Below, piece after piece: positions 18,097 through 26,046 of a DNA stretch of 64,000 bases (positions within the stretch are counted from its first letter, which is position 1; every line of letters begins with the position of its first letter). The notes beneath the pieces were generated by a model. That model did no database searches, was not told the DNA's origin, and worked only from the letters and a program-made list of their open reading frames with translations. Source of the DNA: Sphingomonas sp. 3P27F8 (GTDB taxonomy: Bacteria; Pseudomonadota; Alphaproteobacteria; Sphingomonadales; Sphingomonadaceae). Where the stretch lies: NCBI RefSeq assembly GCF_005502745.1, contig NZ_SCNL01000010.1, forward strand, positions 86,146 to 150,145, given 5' to 3'. The position numbers and the translations under genes were made by a program.

Positions 18097-18842
18097 TGCC
18101 TGTTCGAACACTATTCGACCCCTATGATCTGCCCGCGCTCGATCGACGCTATGCGATCGAACGACCTGCTCTCGGCCTCGGCGCGGGTAATCCGCCGCCA
18201 CGAATCCTTCTGCTCTACGGTTCCCTGCGCGAGCGGTCATTCTCGCGGCTGTGTGTCGAGGAAGCGGCGCGGCTGCTGCAATTCTTCGGGTGTGAGACGC
18301 GCATCTTCGATCCGTCCACCCTGCCGCTTCCTGACCAACACGTCGGCGACGATCATCCGGCTGTCCACGAGCTGCGAGAGTTGTCGCTATGGTCGGAAGG
18401 ACAGGTGTGGTGCAGCCCCGAACGGCACGGCCAGATCACCGGAATCATGAAGCTGCAAATCGATCATCTGCCGTTGTCGATGGGCGGGATGCGACCGACG
18501 CAGGGGCGCACGCTGGCGGTCATGCAGGTGTCGGCGGGGTCGCAGTCGTTCAACAGCGTCAACACGCTGCGCGTGTTGGGCCGCTGGATGCGGATGGTCA
18601 CGATCCCGAACCAGTCGAGCGTTGCCAAGGCGTTCAACGAGTTTGACGATGCCGGGCGCATGAAGCCGTCCAGCTACTATGACCGGATCGTCGACGTGAT
18701 GGAGGAACTGGTGCGGTTCACTGTGCTACTGCGCCCTCATGCGGTCCAGCTCGTCGATCGCTACTCGGAACGGAAGGAGGTCGGCGTGCCGATCGACACC
18801 GCAACGGATCTGTCGAGCATCGCGACCGCACGTCAAGTATAG
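18096..18842 (+). CDS. arsH: ArsH, NADPH-dependent FMN reductase / organoarsenical oxidase
   Basis: This 248-residue flavodoxin-like protein has the FMN phosphate loop [15 protein letters not shown] and the [25 protein letters not shown] segment of ArsH. ArsH oxidises trivalent methylated or aromatic arsenicals with NADPH and can act as a quinone or metal reductase. The ATG at 18096 shares its first base with the ynfA stop. It is the last clear gene of the ars operon. Confidence 0.93.
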   Translation: MPVRTLFDPYDLPALDRRYAIERPALGLGAGNPPPRILLLYGSLRERSFSRLCVEEAARLLQFFGCETRIFDPSTLPLPDQHVGDDHPAVHELRELSLWSEGQVWCSPERHGQITGIMKLQIDHLPLSMGGMRPTQGRTLAVMQVSAGSQSFNSVNTLRVLGRWMRMVTIPNQSSVAKAFNEFDDAGRMKPSSYYDRIVDVMEELVRFTVLLRPHAVQLVDRYSERKEVGVPIDTATDLSSIATARQV

Positions 18843-18843
18843 C

Positions 18844-19032
18844 ATGACAACGCCGCTCGCCCGCTTTGCGGGGGAGCGGCGCGCGATTTCGGGGCTGGTC
18901 GACGCGGAAGCTGCCGCGCCTGCCCCGGAACTCGCCGACGACGGCACCTTGGTCCCAATGGCGCGAAAGGATGCCGCGCCGGGTAATGCGGGGATAGCCG
19001 TGCCCGGCAAGGTCGCGCCCGCGGGCTCGTAG
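18844..19032 (+). CDS. Possible small open frame after arsH
   Basis: An ATG one base after the arsH stop opens 62 codons rich in Ala, Pro and Gly with no recognisable domain. It has no ribosome site of its own beyond possible coupling to arsH. Composition is in line with either a short accessory peptide or chance in GC-rich DNA. It ends two bases before the stop of the Abi fragment on the other strand. Confidence 0.25.
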   Translation: MTTPLARFAGERRAISGLVDAEAAAPAPELADDGTLVPMARKDAAPGNAGIAVPGKVAPAGS

Positions 19033-19033
19033 A

Positions 19034-19540
19034 TCAGGCCCCGATCGCTTCTGCGTCCCACCCCGTCAGGAAACAGCCTTGGATGGGACTTGCGAACGGC
19101 ATCACCGGGAACGCCTGCCAATGCCCCTTCATGCGGGACGGCCAGGATGTCACAGGATTGATCCGCCTGACGAAACAGCTGGCTACGGCCGCGGCACCAT
19201 AGACACGCGTGCGCCGCTCCAGATCGCTACCAATATCCACGAGATGCGGTGCCTCGAACGGCTTGGGCACCAACGGCTGATTGATGACGCCTGCGTTCCA
19301 CAGACGGGCGGGATGCGCGCTGATGTTGCGCACGAACGCGAGCGTCTTGATCCAGCTCACCAGCGTGTCGGGAAGACGGCCGTCGCACTTGGCGATGGCG
19401 GCACGATCTGATCGGTAAAACTGAGATGGTGTTTGGGGTAGGGCTGAAGCATCCGGCCCAGATATGACGAAGGCTGCCCCTTGATGCCAGCGGCAACAGA
19501 GGGGGCGGCCATGTTGCATCCGATATATGCGGGTGCGCAT
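19034..19540 (-). pseudogene. C-terminal fragment of an Abi-family abortive infection protein
   Basis: From about residue 41 the translation matches the C-terminal half of Abi_2/AbiD-like proteins. It has WIKTLAFVRNISAHPARLWN, where the family usually has LRNxCAHHxRLWN, then a helix like VYGAAAVASCFVRRINP. The first 40 residues and the upstream DNA show no matching N-terminal half in any frame, so only about 130 of roughly 300 residues remain. The conserved arginine and histidine of the RNxxAH motif survive, but a stand-alone product is doubtful. It marks the left edge of the defence island. Confidence 0.6.
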
Positions 19541-19707
19541 GAGGCTTCAATTAAAAGTTGAAAGCCGCTCGACCGCTGTGCGCGTCTGGAAGCCTTTGGC
19601 ACGGCGCGCGCGATCCGTGAGCGCCGGTCGATAGGCAGGCCTCGCCTTATTCCTCGAATGTGCCGACAGCGCACCCTTTCGCACTGTCGTCCACCCGGGA
19701 ACGTGCG

Positions 19708-19923
19708 CTATCCTCCTCGCCAGGGCGTCTCAAAGGTTCTGCGTAGCGTTCTTGCGGGATCTGCCGCCTTCATCACCTGCGACGCGATCGGTTTGGTAAG
19801 ATCGACGCCCCTGTCCAATGTAAGGCGGCCTTTGAGCGCACCTACACCGCGCACAGTCTGAAAATTACCCGTCTTTGGGTCGCGAACCGCGGTGCTCGTC
19901 GTGGTAGGCTGGGTCTTTGCCAT
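19708..19923 (-). CDS. Small hypothetical protein
   Basis: This is a 71-residue open frame starting at the ATG at 19923. It is basic and hydrophilic, opening MAKTQPTTTSTAVRDPKTG and continuing with a GVGALKGRLTL stretch, without membrane segments. It lies between an Abi fragment and a non-coding stretch with an inverted repeat, in a region full of toxin-antitoxin and defence genes. A role as a small antitoxin-like or regulatory protein is possible but unsupported. I do not recognise a family. The upstream frame continues to 20052 without another good start. Confidence 0.45.
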   Translation of the reverse strand: MAKTQPTTTSTAVRDPKTGNFQTVRGVGALKGRLTLDRGVDLTKPIASQVMKAADPARTLRRTFETPWRGG

Positions 19924-20451
19924 AGCTCGAATATACTTCGTCGCTCGCGCTGACGAAAGGTGTGCCACGTGGCACACCTGCTCTATCGAAGCCCGATTAA
20001 CAGGCACCAGCGAGGCAGTTGCTCTTTTCCCTACGGTCTCTAGACACGCCATACCCGCGGCCGCTTATCAAGCGTGTCCGTTTCCCGAAAGGGTACTAGC
20101 AGACCGGGGCTGTCGTATGGGCGGCCCCGGTCTCGCCCACGCTCGGTGTGCGACTTCCCGCAGCGTGCAGGTCATCGGTCGGCGAAAGCACGAACCGGAA
20201 TGCCCACACGCGAGACGCACCTCAGTAGATGTCAGGCAAAACGATGCGAGTTCGTGCTTTCGACGACCGATCGTGATCAACCGGCATTGCGCTCAAAGCG
20301 GACTGTAGCCGCAACATGAGCGATCTGCCGAAGATCGCGGGCAGGTTGGAAGGAGGATGGAGTTGCAAAGCCAAAATTCAGTCGCCGCCTGCAGAACCCT
20401 CGGAAATTCCGGTTCAGGCTGAATACCTTCTTGCGGGCTGAACGAACGAAC
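19924..20451. other. About 530 bases without a gene
   Basis: No open frame here is convincing. The stretch contains the inverted repeat at 20174-20271. Frames on both strands across that repeat encode similar short Arg/His-rich strings, which is a by-product of the repeat and not evidence of coding. Confidence 0.5.
20174..20271. repeat. Inverted repeat, 22-base arms
   Basis: The arms ATCGGTCGGCGAAAGCACGAAC (20174-20195) and its reverse complement at 20250-20271 match at 21 of 22 bases, with 54 bases between. They could form a long stem in RNA or mark the ends of a tiny mobile or remnant element. No T-tract follows, so a simple terminator is unlikely. Confidence 0.7.
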
Positions 20452-20700
20452 TCAGCTTCGGCTGCCCTGCTGGTAAAGCTGTAATATAAGGGTTGGCATC
20501 AATCTCGGTGGAACGCCCTCGTCAAGCATCATTGCAAACAGATCATCGTCATCTGCCGTCGGTGCAAGCCCCTCGATGACGAGGTTCGCGCGCGCTTCCG
20601 CCAAATCGTCACGCCAAAGTGCGATTTCATCTGGCGTGCCGCGTTCAAACGTCATCGAGCGGATCTGCCTTCGCATCTCTGCTAGATCAACATTGCTCAT
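20452..20700 (-). CDS. Small VbhA-like antitoxin domain protein (tentative)
   Basis: This 82-residue acidic protein has a central EARANLVIEGLAPTADDDD followed by a helix and MMLDEGVPP. This resembles the VbhA-type antitoxin domain, in which an arginine-containing helix and a (R/I)EGL turn are followed by a GE/EG segment. VbhA blocks the ATP site of Fic AMP-transferase toxins. No Fic protein is nearby, so the gene may be an orphan, or the resemblance may be misleading. It lies downstream of the nuclease operon on the same strand with a 234-base gap. Confidence 0.4.
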   Translation of the reverse strand: MSNVDLAEMRRQIRSMTFERGTPDEIALWRDDLAEARANLVIEGLAPTADDDDLFAMMLDEGVPPRLMPTLILQLYQQGSRS

Positions 20701-20934
20701 CGTGGATCCGCCTACGTACGTTTGAGGGTGTCCTTGAACCTATACGACCGATGTAGATCGAAAAAAGGAACGGGTCAGCGTTTGCGGCGCACCGTGTCGC
20801 AAAACTCATTCTCCGGGTCCCCACCGAACATTACATGCCAAGCTCCGTAATTAGCGATAACGCTGATTCCTGCTAAAAGGATGTTGGGTTCGATCGCGGT
20901 ACCGATCGTTTGGTTGAACGATCTCCTGCCTCTG

Positions 20935-21735
20935 TCAGTAACCGCGCCGAACGATCCAGTCAGTAACCGCATCCATCAACTGAGCCGCATTGGTGCTACC
21001 AACGACAATACCACCGTGCGGTTCGACCGAGTAGTAGCCGGTCATTGCTGCGGCACCGGCGACAAAGCCGGTTTTCCGCGCGATGATGTTCAAGGTGCGT
21101 CGATTTTCCTGCCAGTAGGTCAGGACTGATCGATGTATGCCGCCGGGTGGGCTTCCCGGATGGATAGCCTGCGACGGCCCCGTGAACGGCAGATAGCGGT
21201 GATGGGCGTGAAGCAGTGTTGCATCATACAGGCGGGCGACAAACGCGCGCATCTCGTCAACACTTCCGGCGGCTGTCACATCCTTGCACTCGATGGCAAC
21301 GCGGGGACGCCCCGTGGGCACGCCACCCGCGGGCAGCGCACGAAGAGCGCGGCCGACGCTCTCAGACACGATTGCGAGGTCGATCTCGTGGCTAGCGTTG
21401 CTGCGGCCGGCGAACTGCACGCCGTTCCAAATCTCCCAGATAGGCCGACGCCGCCAGCGAAAGCCAATTGTGCTCGCGTTGTTGGTGCCCTGCGCGCTCC
21501 CGGCTACGCCAGTCGGCGCCCCGCCGCGTTGAATGAAGCGCCGATCCGCATCGCCGGGCATAATTTTCGAACCATCAGAACGCTGCAGCCAAACTTCAAA
21601 GCCGCGTGCTTTGAGCTCGCGCGCGATGCCGGTCATGACGAACAGCTCGAATGCTCGGCCGGCGCCAGCAGCGTTCTGGAGGGTCGTGACACTCCCCAAT
21701 ATCGCGTCCAGCGCCGTGCGAACGTTGCCGATCAC
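20935..21735 (-). CDS. PD-(D/E)XK-like nuclease domain protein
   Basis: This 266-residue protein shows the layout of a restriction-like endonuclease. It has a helix with Glu30 (RAFELFV), then HEIDLAIV with Asp119, then VAIECKD with Glu149 and Lys151. These would be the metal-binding and catalytic residues. The region after about 200 has a hydrophobic GFVAGAAAM stretch. The GTG start at 21735 overlaps the stop of the gene before it (GTGA). It is the last gene of an operon containing vapBC and a PHP/SMC-like ATPase, so I infer it is the DNA- or RNA-cutting effector of that system. I do not recognise a named family. Confidence 0.7.
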   Translation of the reverse strand: MIGNVRTALDAILGSVTTLQNAAGAGRAFELFVMTGIARELKARGFEVWLQRSDGSKIMPGDADRRFIQRGGAPTGVAGSAQGTNNASTIGFRWRRRPIWEIWNGVQFAGRSNASHEIDLAIVSESVGRALRALPAGGVPTGRPRVAIECKDVTAAGSVDEMRAFVARLYDATLLHAHHRYLPFTGPSQAIHPGSPPGGIHRSVLTYWQENRRTLNIIARKTGFVAGAAAMTGYYSVEPHGGIVVGSTNAAQLMDAVTDWIVRRGY

Positions 21736-22235
21736 GTTTCCGAAGTTCCACGCGCTTCAAGGACCCATTGGCCCAGCGCCGTCCTGAGCTTGGATATGGC
21801 CAACCGCGCTGATTCTACATCGGCGCGTCCCGCTTGGCGCTGCTCTTCCCCATAGAGGAGCACAATGATCGGCTCGCTTGCGCTAATGGCCTTCGCGCCG
21901 TCGACCGGGCCTGCAAGTATTTCAAGATTTCCCATGGCAGCCGACATATCTGCTAGCGCCGCATCGAGACGATTTGCTACAAACAACGCCGCCCACTCGA
22001 TTTGTTCGTCCATGGGAATGGACTCAGCGGGTACCGTCTCTGCGGAAATTTCCTTACCGCGTTTGACGATTTCCCCCTGTCGTACTTGGTCGCGCGTGAA
22101 CGCCAGCACGTCTTCGATTTCTTCGCGCTCCCGTCCGCGCCGTATGCCGTCCATCAGCTCGAAAGCGAGCCAATCCGCACCTGCATCCGCAAGCGTCGTG
22201 ATCAGCGGAGCGAGCCGTGGGTCGAGACGCGACAT
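21732..22235 (-). CDS. Helical hypothetical protein linking ATPase and nuclease genes
   Basis: This 167-residue acidic, probably all-alpha protein has no recognised family. It lacks signal and membrane segments. It sits 6 bases after the PHP/ATPase gene, and its stop overlaps the nuclease start, so it is translated with both. Such small helical partners often act as adaptors or regulators in multi-gene defence systems, but that is inference from position only. Confidence 0.75.
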   Translation of the reverse strand: MSRLDPRLAPLITTLADAGADWLAFELMDGIRRGREREEIEDVLAFTRDQVRQGEIVKRGKEISAETVPAESIPMDEQIEWAALFVANRLDAALADMSAAMGNLEILAGPVDGAKAISASEPIIVLLYGEEQRQAGRADVESARLAISKLRTALGQWVLEARGTSET

Positions 22236-22241
22236 GCGGCG

Positions 22242-25232
22242 CTAACGACGCAGGTTAACGCGAAGCCGCCGCGCACGCTCGCGGAACGCGTGTTCGCCGC
22301 CTTCCAGGATGTCGCACACGGCCTCTCGGATGTCTGCGTCTTCAAGGCCACCGGATAGATAGCTGATGCCAGGCAATCCGCCATCAGCGCGCGGCCCGGC
22401 ACCGGCGATGATGATTTGGTCGGCATCGGTGTTGATAACCAGGTTGGCATTGTGCGTGACCATGATCACTTGTCGCTTTGTCTTTGCCGCGAGGAACAGG
22501 CCGACAAGCTCATCGTAGATCGACTTGGGATCGAGGTTCTCTTCGGGCTGATCGATAATGAGGGGACGATCGTCGGCATCGTCGAGCGCCAGATACAGCA
22601 GGAGCAACACAATTCCGCGCGTGCCAGGCGACAGGCTGCGGATGTCGGTGCCGTCATAATCGACGCTGTAGCGCACCGCGATGTGATCGGTGCTGTACAG
22701 CCACTGCGCAAACTTCTTGAGCCACGCGCGGTAGTCCGCATGAGTACCCTTTGGGATCCGCGACAGCTCCATCAGCTCGTCCTGATTTTGCTGCCGGAAT
22801 TCCCCCATCGCAGCCGTCACGGCGGCCGCATCGCCGCTACGCCAGGCCGGTGCAAGTGTGCGTTCGGCGCGAGCTTGGAGTGCACCCTTGCCCTGAAACG
22901 GCCCGTAGTGGCGCAGATCGAGAAAACTTTCTCCGGCTTCTGCCCACCGCTCGATGTCGACGACGCGTCTGATACTAAACGACAGTTTGGCCAGCGTCCC
23001 GCCCGACGCATCCAGGCGCGCCCGGATCGGGGCATACAGGTCGCGCAGCACCGCTTCTTCGGCCAGGATCGAACCGAATATCCTAGCGTAACCCGCCTGC
23101 CGATCGATCAGCAGTTGGGGTACGCGCTCTTTTGCGCCCTCGTAATCGGTTAGCCGGTCGACCAGCTTCTGGAGTTCAGCACCTTCCGCGGCAATGCGTT
23201 GAGTCAATGCCGTAAAGCGCTTTTGCGTATCGGCGTCGAGACTGACCAGCTTAGTGAGGCGCGCGACTTCGGCGTTGAGCAGCGCCAGCGATTGCTTATC
23301 AAGCTCAACGTCATCAGCGATTAAGGGCTGCTGCGGGTCTGCCAACGGTGGCGGAGGGGTGCCTCGCCAACTCTGAGCGTTGGCTTTGACGGTCTCAAGC
23401 TGCTTCGTCAGGAGGGTGTCGACGTCGCCTTGGTAATTCAGGAGAAAGGTATTCCAGTCGTCGTCCGCGATGCCGCTGGGTCGATGGCGCTCCTTGGTTG
23501 CGCTTAAGGTAGCTGGTGCGCGGTTGGTTCTCAGATCGGCCACGTCATCACGCAGCGTCAGCAGTGCCGTTTCGCGGTTCGCGAACCAGCGCAGATAACC
23601 GCTAACTTTCTCAGCAGCAGACGCAACCAAACCGAGCCTCGCCGCACGAACCTCACTGCCCTTGGAGACAAGGCGCCCCCGATCGGCTGCGTAACGGGCA
23701 ATCGTCTGCCGCTTGTCGTCAACGAGTTTGCGGACGCCGGCGACGGCCTTGGTCTTTTCGAGCTCTGTGCCGATCCGATCGGAAAGCTCGACCAGCGCCT
23801 CCTCTTCGCGTTCGCGGGCTTGTCGATGCCGTGACGACCGCGTGTCGAGCATGTCTTGGAAGTCGACCGCACCATCGCGCGCCTCCGGCGCATGGGCCTC
23901 GAACACTACGCGCTCGACTTCGCCGAGCAGGGCGTCGGTCATGCCGTCCGCAGAGCACAGGGTATCGACGAACTGCTGCGATAGATAGCGTGCCTTCGGA
24001 TAGTCTGAGACGTCGCTGCTCCAGCTACCATCGAGCGGGCGGTCCGTCTCGGTAAGGTCGCCCCAACGGAGGCGAACGGTGCTGCCCGTTAGATGCTCGC
24101 GCGCGCGGGTGAGGAAAGATTGTCGGTCGAGCTGGTCCCCAGTCGCGTCACATGCCTGCGCAATCGCGTCGGCAAGCGCTGTCTTGCCCGACCCGCGCGC
24201 ACCGATAATGGCGACGAGCCCAGGGTTTAGGACGATTTTGGGCGTCAGCGCCCAAGGCGCATTGCGCAGCTCGATGCTGTGCATCACCTGCGAAAAGCTG
24301 GCTTCGCTCGGTGGCACTGCCCCAATCCACGCGCGGCCTGCTGGATCGATGCACGCCTGACGAAGCGCATCAAAATGTGGCTGGCCTTTGATCCACGAAA
24401 AGCGATCAAGTGCCGGCTGCCCGGTCGTTGGGTGATCATGGGCGTCGCAGCCATGGAGACAAGGCTTAAGCGCACCATAGCGATCGATGATCTCTGTCGG
24501 AGACATAGCCCTCCGGCCAAGCCAGAACTCGCGCTGCGCCGGGGTACCGGAAAAAATGATGTGGGCGAAGCGCTCGATCTCGCGCCGTAGCGTCGCATCA
24601 GCGGCCTCGTTGACCCCCGAGGTGCCGTCATTGCTGCCCCCTGCGACGGCGATCAGGATGTTGTCCTGGGCCCAACCCATGTCGCGATAAGCCTCCTGCA
24701 ACTGATCGAGCGACACTTTGAACTGTGTCGAGCCGTGCGCGAGCGCGGCGCCAGGATCGGTGATCGCAGGGTCGGCTGCATAGCCGAGGCGGGTCAGATC
24801 CTCGGGCGTGCAGGCGAACTTATCCTCATGCGCGCGTAGCGTAAGGCGCCCGAGGAAACGCTTGATTTGCACGATGTGATCGGGGTCATCGGGACTGACC
24901 AAGAGGTGGACGTTAACGAAGGCGTTGCGCACCGTGCCTATACCGAGGCGCATTTCGATGTTCGGGAACAGCAGATTACAATTCGGCAGTCGGCCGGCCA
25001 TTTTGGCCGAAAGCAGGCGCTCATAGCAATCGAGGCTATAATAGTCGGTGACCCCGATGGCGCGCATCGGCGGCGTCGCCGCCTCAAGGTTCTCCAGATA
25101 GAAATCCCATGGATCTGCGCCGCCAAATTGGTCATTGAGCTTGGTGCCGGGTGCGTGAATGTGCGGCTCCCAACGATGCCAGCGGGCACCGACGCGCCAA
25201 GCCCGGAGCTCTGGGGTCATCGATTTTGCCAT
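22242..25232 (-). CDS. PHP-domain SMC-like ATPase (TrlF-like family)
   Basis: This 996-residue protein starts with a PHP-like phosphoesterase segment (HRWEPHIHAPGT, His24 and His26). A split ABC/SMC-type ATPase follows. Walker A is GARGSGKT near 343-350, followed by a long coiled-coil middle of about 450 residues, the signature LSPGTRG near 864, Walker B LIIDQPEENLDP near 887-899 and the H-loop VTHNAN near 924. This is the architecture annotated as TrlF-family AAA-like ATPases, relatives of DNA-end sensing or defence ATPases. Its ATG shares one base with the vapC stop, and it is followed by a helical protein and a nuclease. Confidence 0.87.
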   Translation of the reverse strand: MAKSMTPELRAWRVGARWHRWEPHIHAPGTKLNDQFGGADPWDFYLENLEAATPPMRAIGVTDYYSLDCYERLLSAKMAGRLPNCNLLFPNIEMRLGIGTVRNAFVNVHLLVSPDDPDHIVQIKRFLGRLTLRAHEDKFACTPEDLTRLGYAADPAITDPGAALAHGSTQFKVSLDQLQEAYRDMGWAQDNILIAVAGGSNDGTSGVNEAADATLRREIERFAHIIFSGTPAQREFWLGRRAMSPTEIIDRYGALKPCLHGCDAHDHPTTGQPALDRFSWIKGQPHFDALRQACIDPAGRAWIGAVPPSEASFSQVMHSIELRNAPWALTPKIVLNPGLVAIIGARGSGKTALADAIAQACDATGDQLDRQSFLTRAREHLTGSTVRLRWGDLTETDRPLDGSWSSDVSDYPKARYLSQQFVDTLCSADGMTDALLGEVERVVFEAHAPEARDGAVDFQDMLDTRSSRHRQAREREEEALVELSDRIGTELEKTKAVAGVRKLVDDKRQTIARYAADRGRLVSKGSEVRAARLGLVASAAEKVSGYLRWFANRETALLTLRDDVADLRTNRAPATLSATKERHRPSGIADDDWNTFLLNYQGDVDTLLTKQLETVKANAQSWRGTPPPPLADPQQPLIADDVELDKQSLALLNAEVARLTKLVSLDADTQKRFTALTQRIAAEGAELQKLVDRLTDYEGAKERVPQLLIDRQAGYARIFGSILAEEAVLRDLYAPIRARLDASGGTLAKLSFSIRRVVDIERWAEAGESFLDLRHYGPFQGKGALQARAERTLAPAWRSGDAAAVTAAMGEFRQQNQDELMELSRIPKGTHADYRAWLKKFAQWLYSTDHIAVRYSVDYDGTDIRSLSPGTRGIVLLLLYLALDDADDRPLIIDQPEENLDPKSIYDELVGLFLAAKTKRQVIMVTHNANLVINTDADQIIIAGAGPRADGGLPGISYLSGGLEDADIREAVCDILEGGEHAFRERARRLRVNLRR

Positions 25233-25621
25233 CAGCGGATCACTGAGATTTTGACCCCTACCGCGGCCGCAATGGTCTTCCAGACCTTGTCGGCGGTCAC
25301 CGCGGTCGCCTTTTCGCGTTTCGCGAGCGCAAGACAGAAGCGATCGCCAAGCGACAGTCCTGCTGCCAAGGTCGTTGGGCGGAGCATCCCCGCAGCGAGC
25401 GCCAGTTCTTCATCGGCCGGAACGACCGCGATCGGCAGCGCGCGGAGCATGCGCGCGGTTGCCAGCTCGTCCGAGCCGAGCTTTGCATAATAGGAGACGA
25501 CCTCCGCGTAATTGACGGCGCTGATGCGCGCCTCATCAATCAGCGTCGCCACCTTGGCGGCGCCTGGTTCGTCGCGGAGCAATGCCAGGACCGCTGAGGC
25601 GTCGAGGATCACTCCTGCCAT
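25232..25621 (-). CDS. vapC: VapC-like PIN-domain toxin
   Basis: This 129-residue PIN-domain ribonuclease has the four acidic residues expected for metal-dependent RNA cleavage: Asp7 (ILDASA), Glu40 (NYAEV), Asp93 (LSLGDR) and Asp111 (TADK). It starts 13 bases before the vapB stop, so toxin translation is coupled to antitoxin. Its own TGA shares a base with the start of the PHP/ATPase gene, which is unusual for a vapBC pair and ties it to the downstream nuclease cassette. Confidence 0.92.
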   Translation of the reverse strand: MAGVILDASAVLALLRDEPGAAKVATLIDEARISAVNYAEVVSYYAKLGSDELATARMLRALPIAVVPADEELALAAGMLRPTTLAAGLSLGDRFCLALAKREKATAVTADKVWKTIAAAVGVKISVIR

Positions 25622-25851
25622 TGCCGACCCTCTGCGATGAACGAGTCCACCGTCACGTCGGGCTTTCCTTCGAGCAGGGCACGGCTGATTGCTTGGGCGC
25701 GGGCTACAGCCTGTGAGACGGTCCTCAAGACGACTCCGTCGTCGGTTTCCTCGACCAGAACCGAGCCGCCGCCAACAAGCCCCAAGCGCTTGCGGATGTC
25801 GATCGGCAAGCTCATGCGTCCGTTCGGCGTCACGTTCACCTGCAATGTCAT
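25609..25851 (-). CDS. vapB: VapB-like AbrB/SpoVT-type antitoxin
   Basis: This 80-residue protein begins with a swapped-hairpin AbrB DNA-binding domain (VTPNGRMSLPIDIRKRLGL). Its C-terminal tail, ending EGRQWQE, would wrap the VapC active site. The start at 25851 has GGAG upstream. An in-frame extension to 25896 has poorer signals. It should repress the operon it heads, and so may also set expression of the three downstream genes. Confidence 0.9.
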   Translation of the reverse strand: MTLQVNVTPNGRMSLPIDIRKRLGLVGGGSVLVEETDDGVVLRTVSQAVARAQAISRALLEGKPDVTVDSFIAEGRQWQE

Positions 25852-26008
25852 GTGACACTCTCCGCTTACCATGTCATGGTTGAGGATCACTAACACTTCC
25901 CGGGCACGGGGGCAATCAAAAGCCTAAGTTGCAACGACGCTCAGCCGTGCACCGCAGGGGACCGCAGGTTTCGGAAATGCGATCCGCAGAAGGTTCTCGA
26001 CCGGTCTT

Positions 26009-26042
26009 GTTTATTCCGATAAGTGCGATTCCCGGAATAAAC
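26009..26042. repeat. Inverted repeat just upstream of the integrase, possible recombination site
   Basis: GTTTATTCCG at 26009-26018 and CGGAATAAAC at 26033-26042 are perfect inverted arms around a 14-base spacer (ATAAGTGCGATTCC). The right arm ends five bases before the integrase start. Arms flanking a short asymmetric spacer are the usual shape of tyrosine recombinase core sites, and it could equally be an autoregulatory site. No second copy was found in the window by eye. Confidence 0.55.
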
Positions 26043-26046
26043 ATTC

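Noticed and set aside
20775..20972. A 65-codon minus-strand frame after the nuclease gene
   Set aside because: It overlaps the nuclease 3' end, has no ribosome site and no recognised domain. It could be real but is unsupported.
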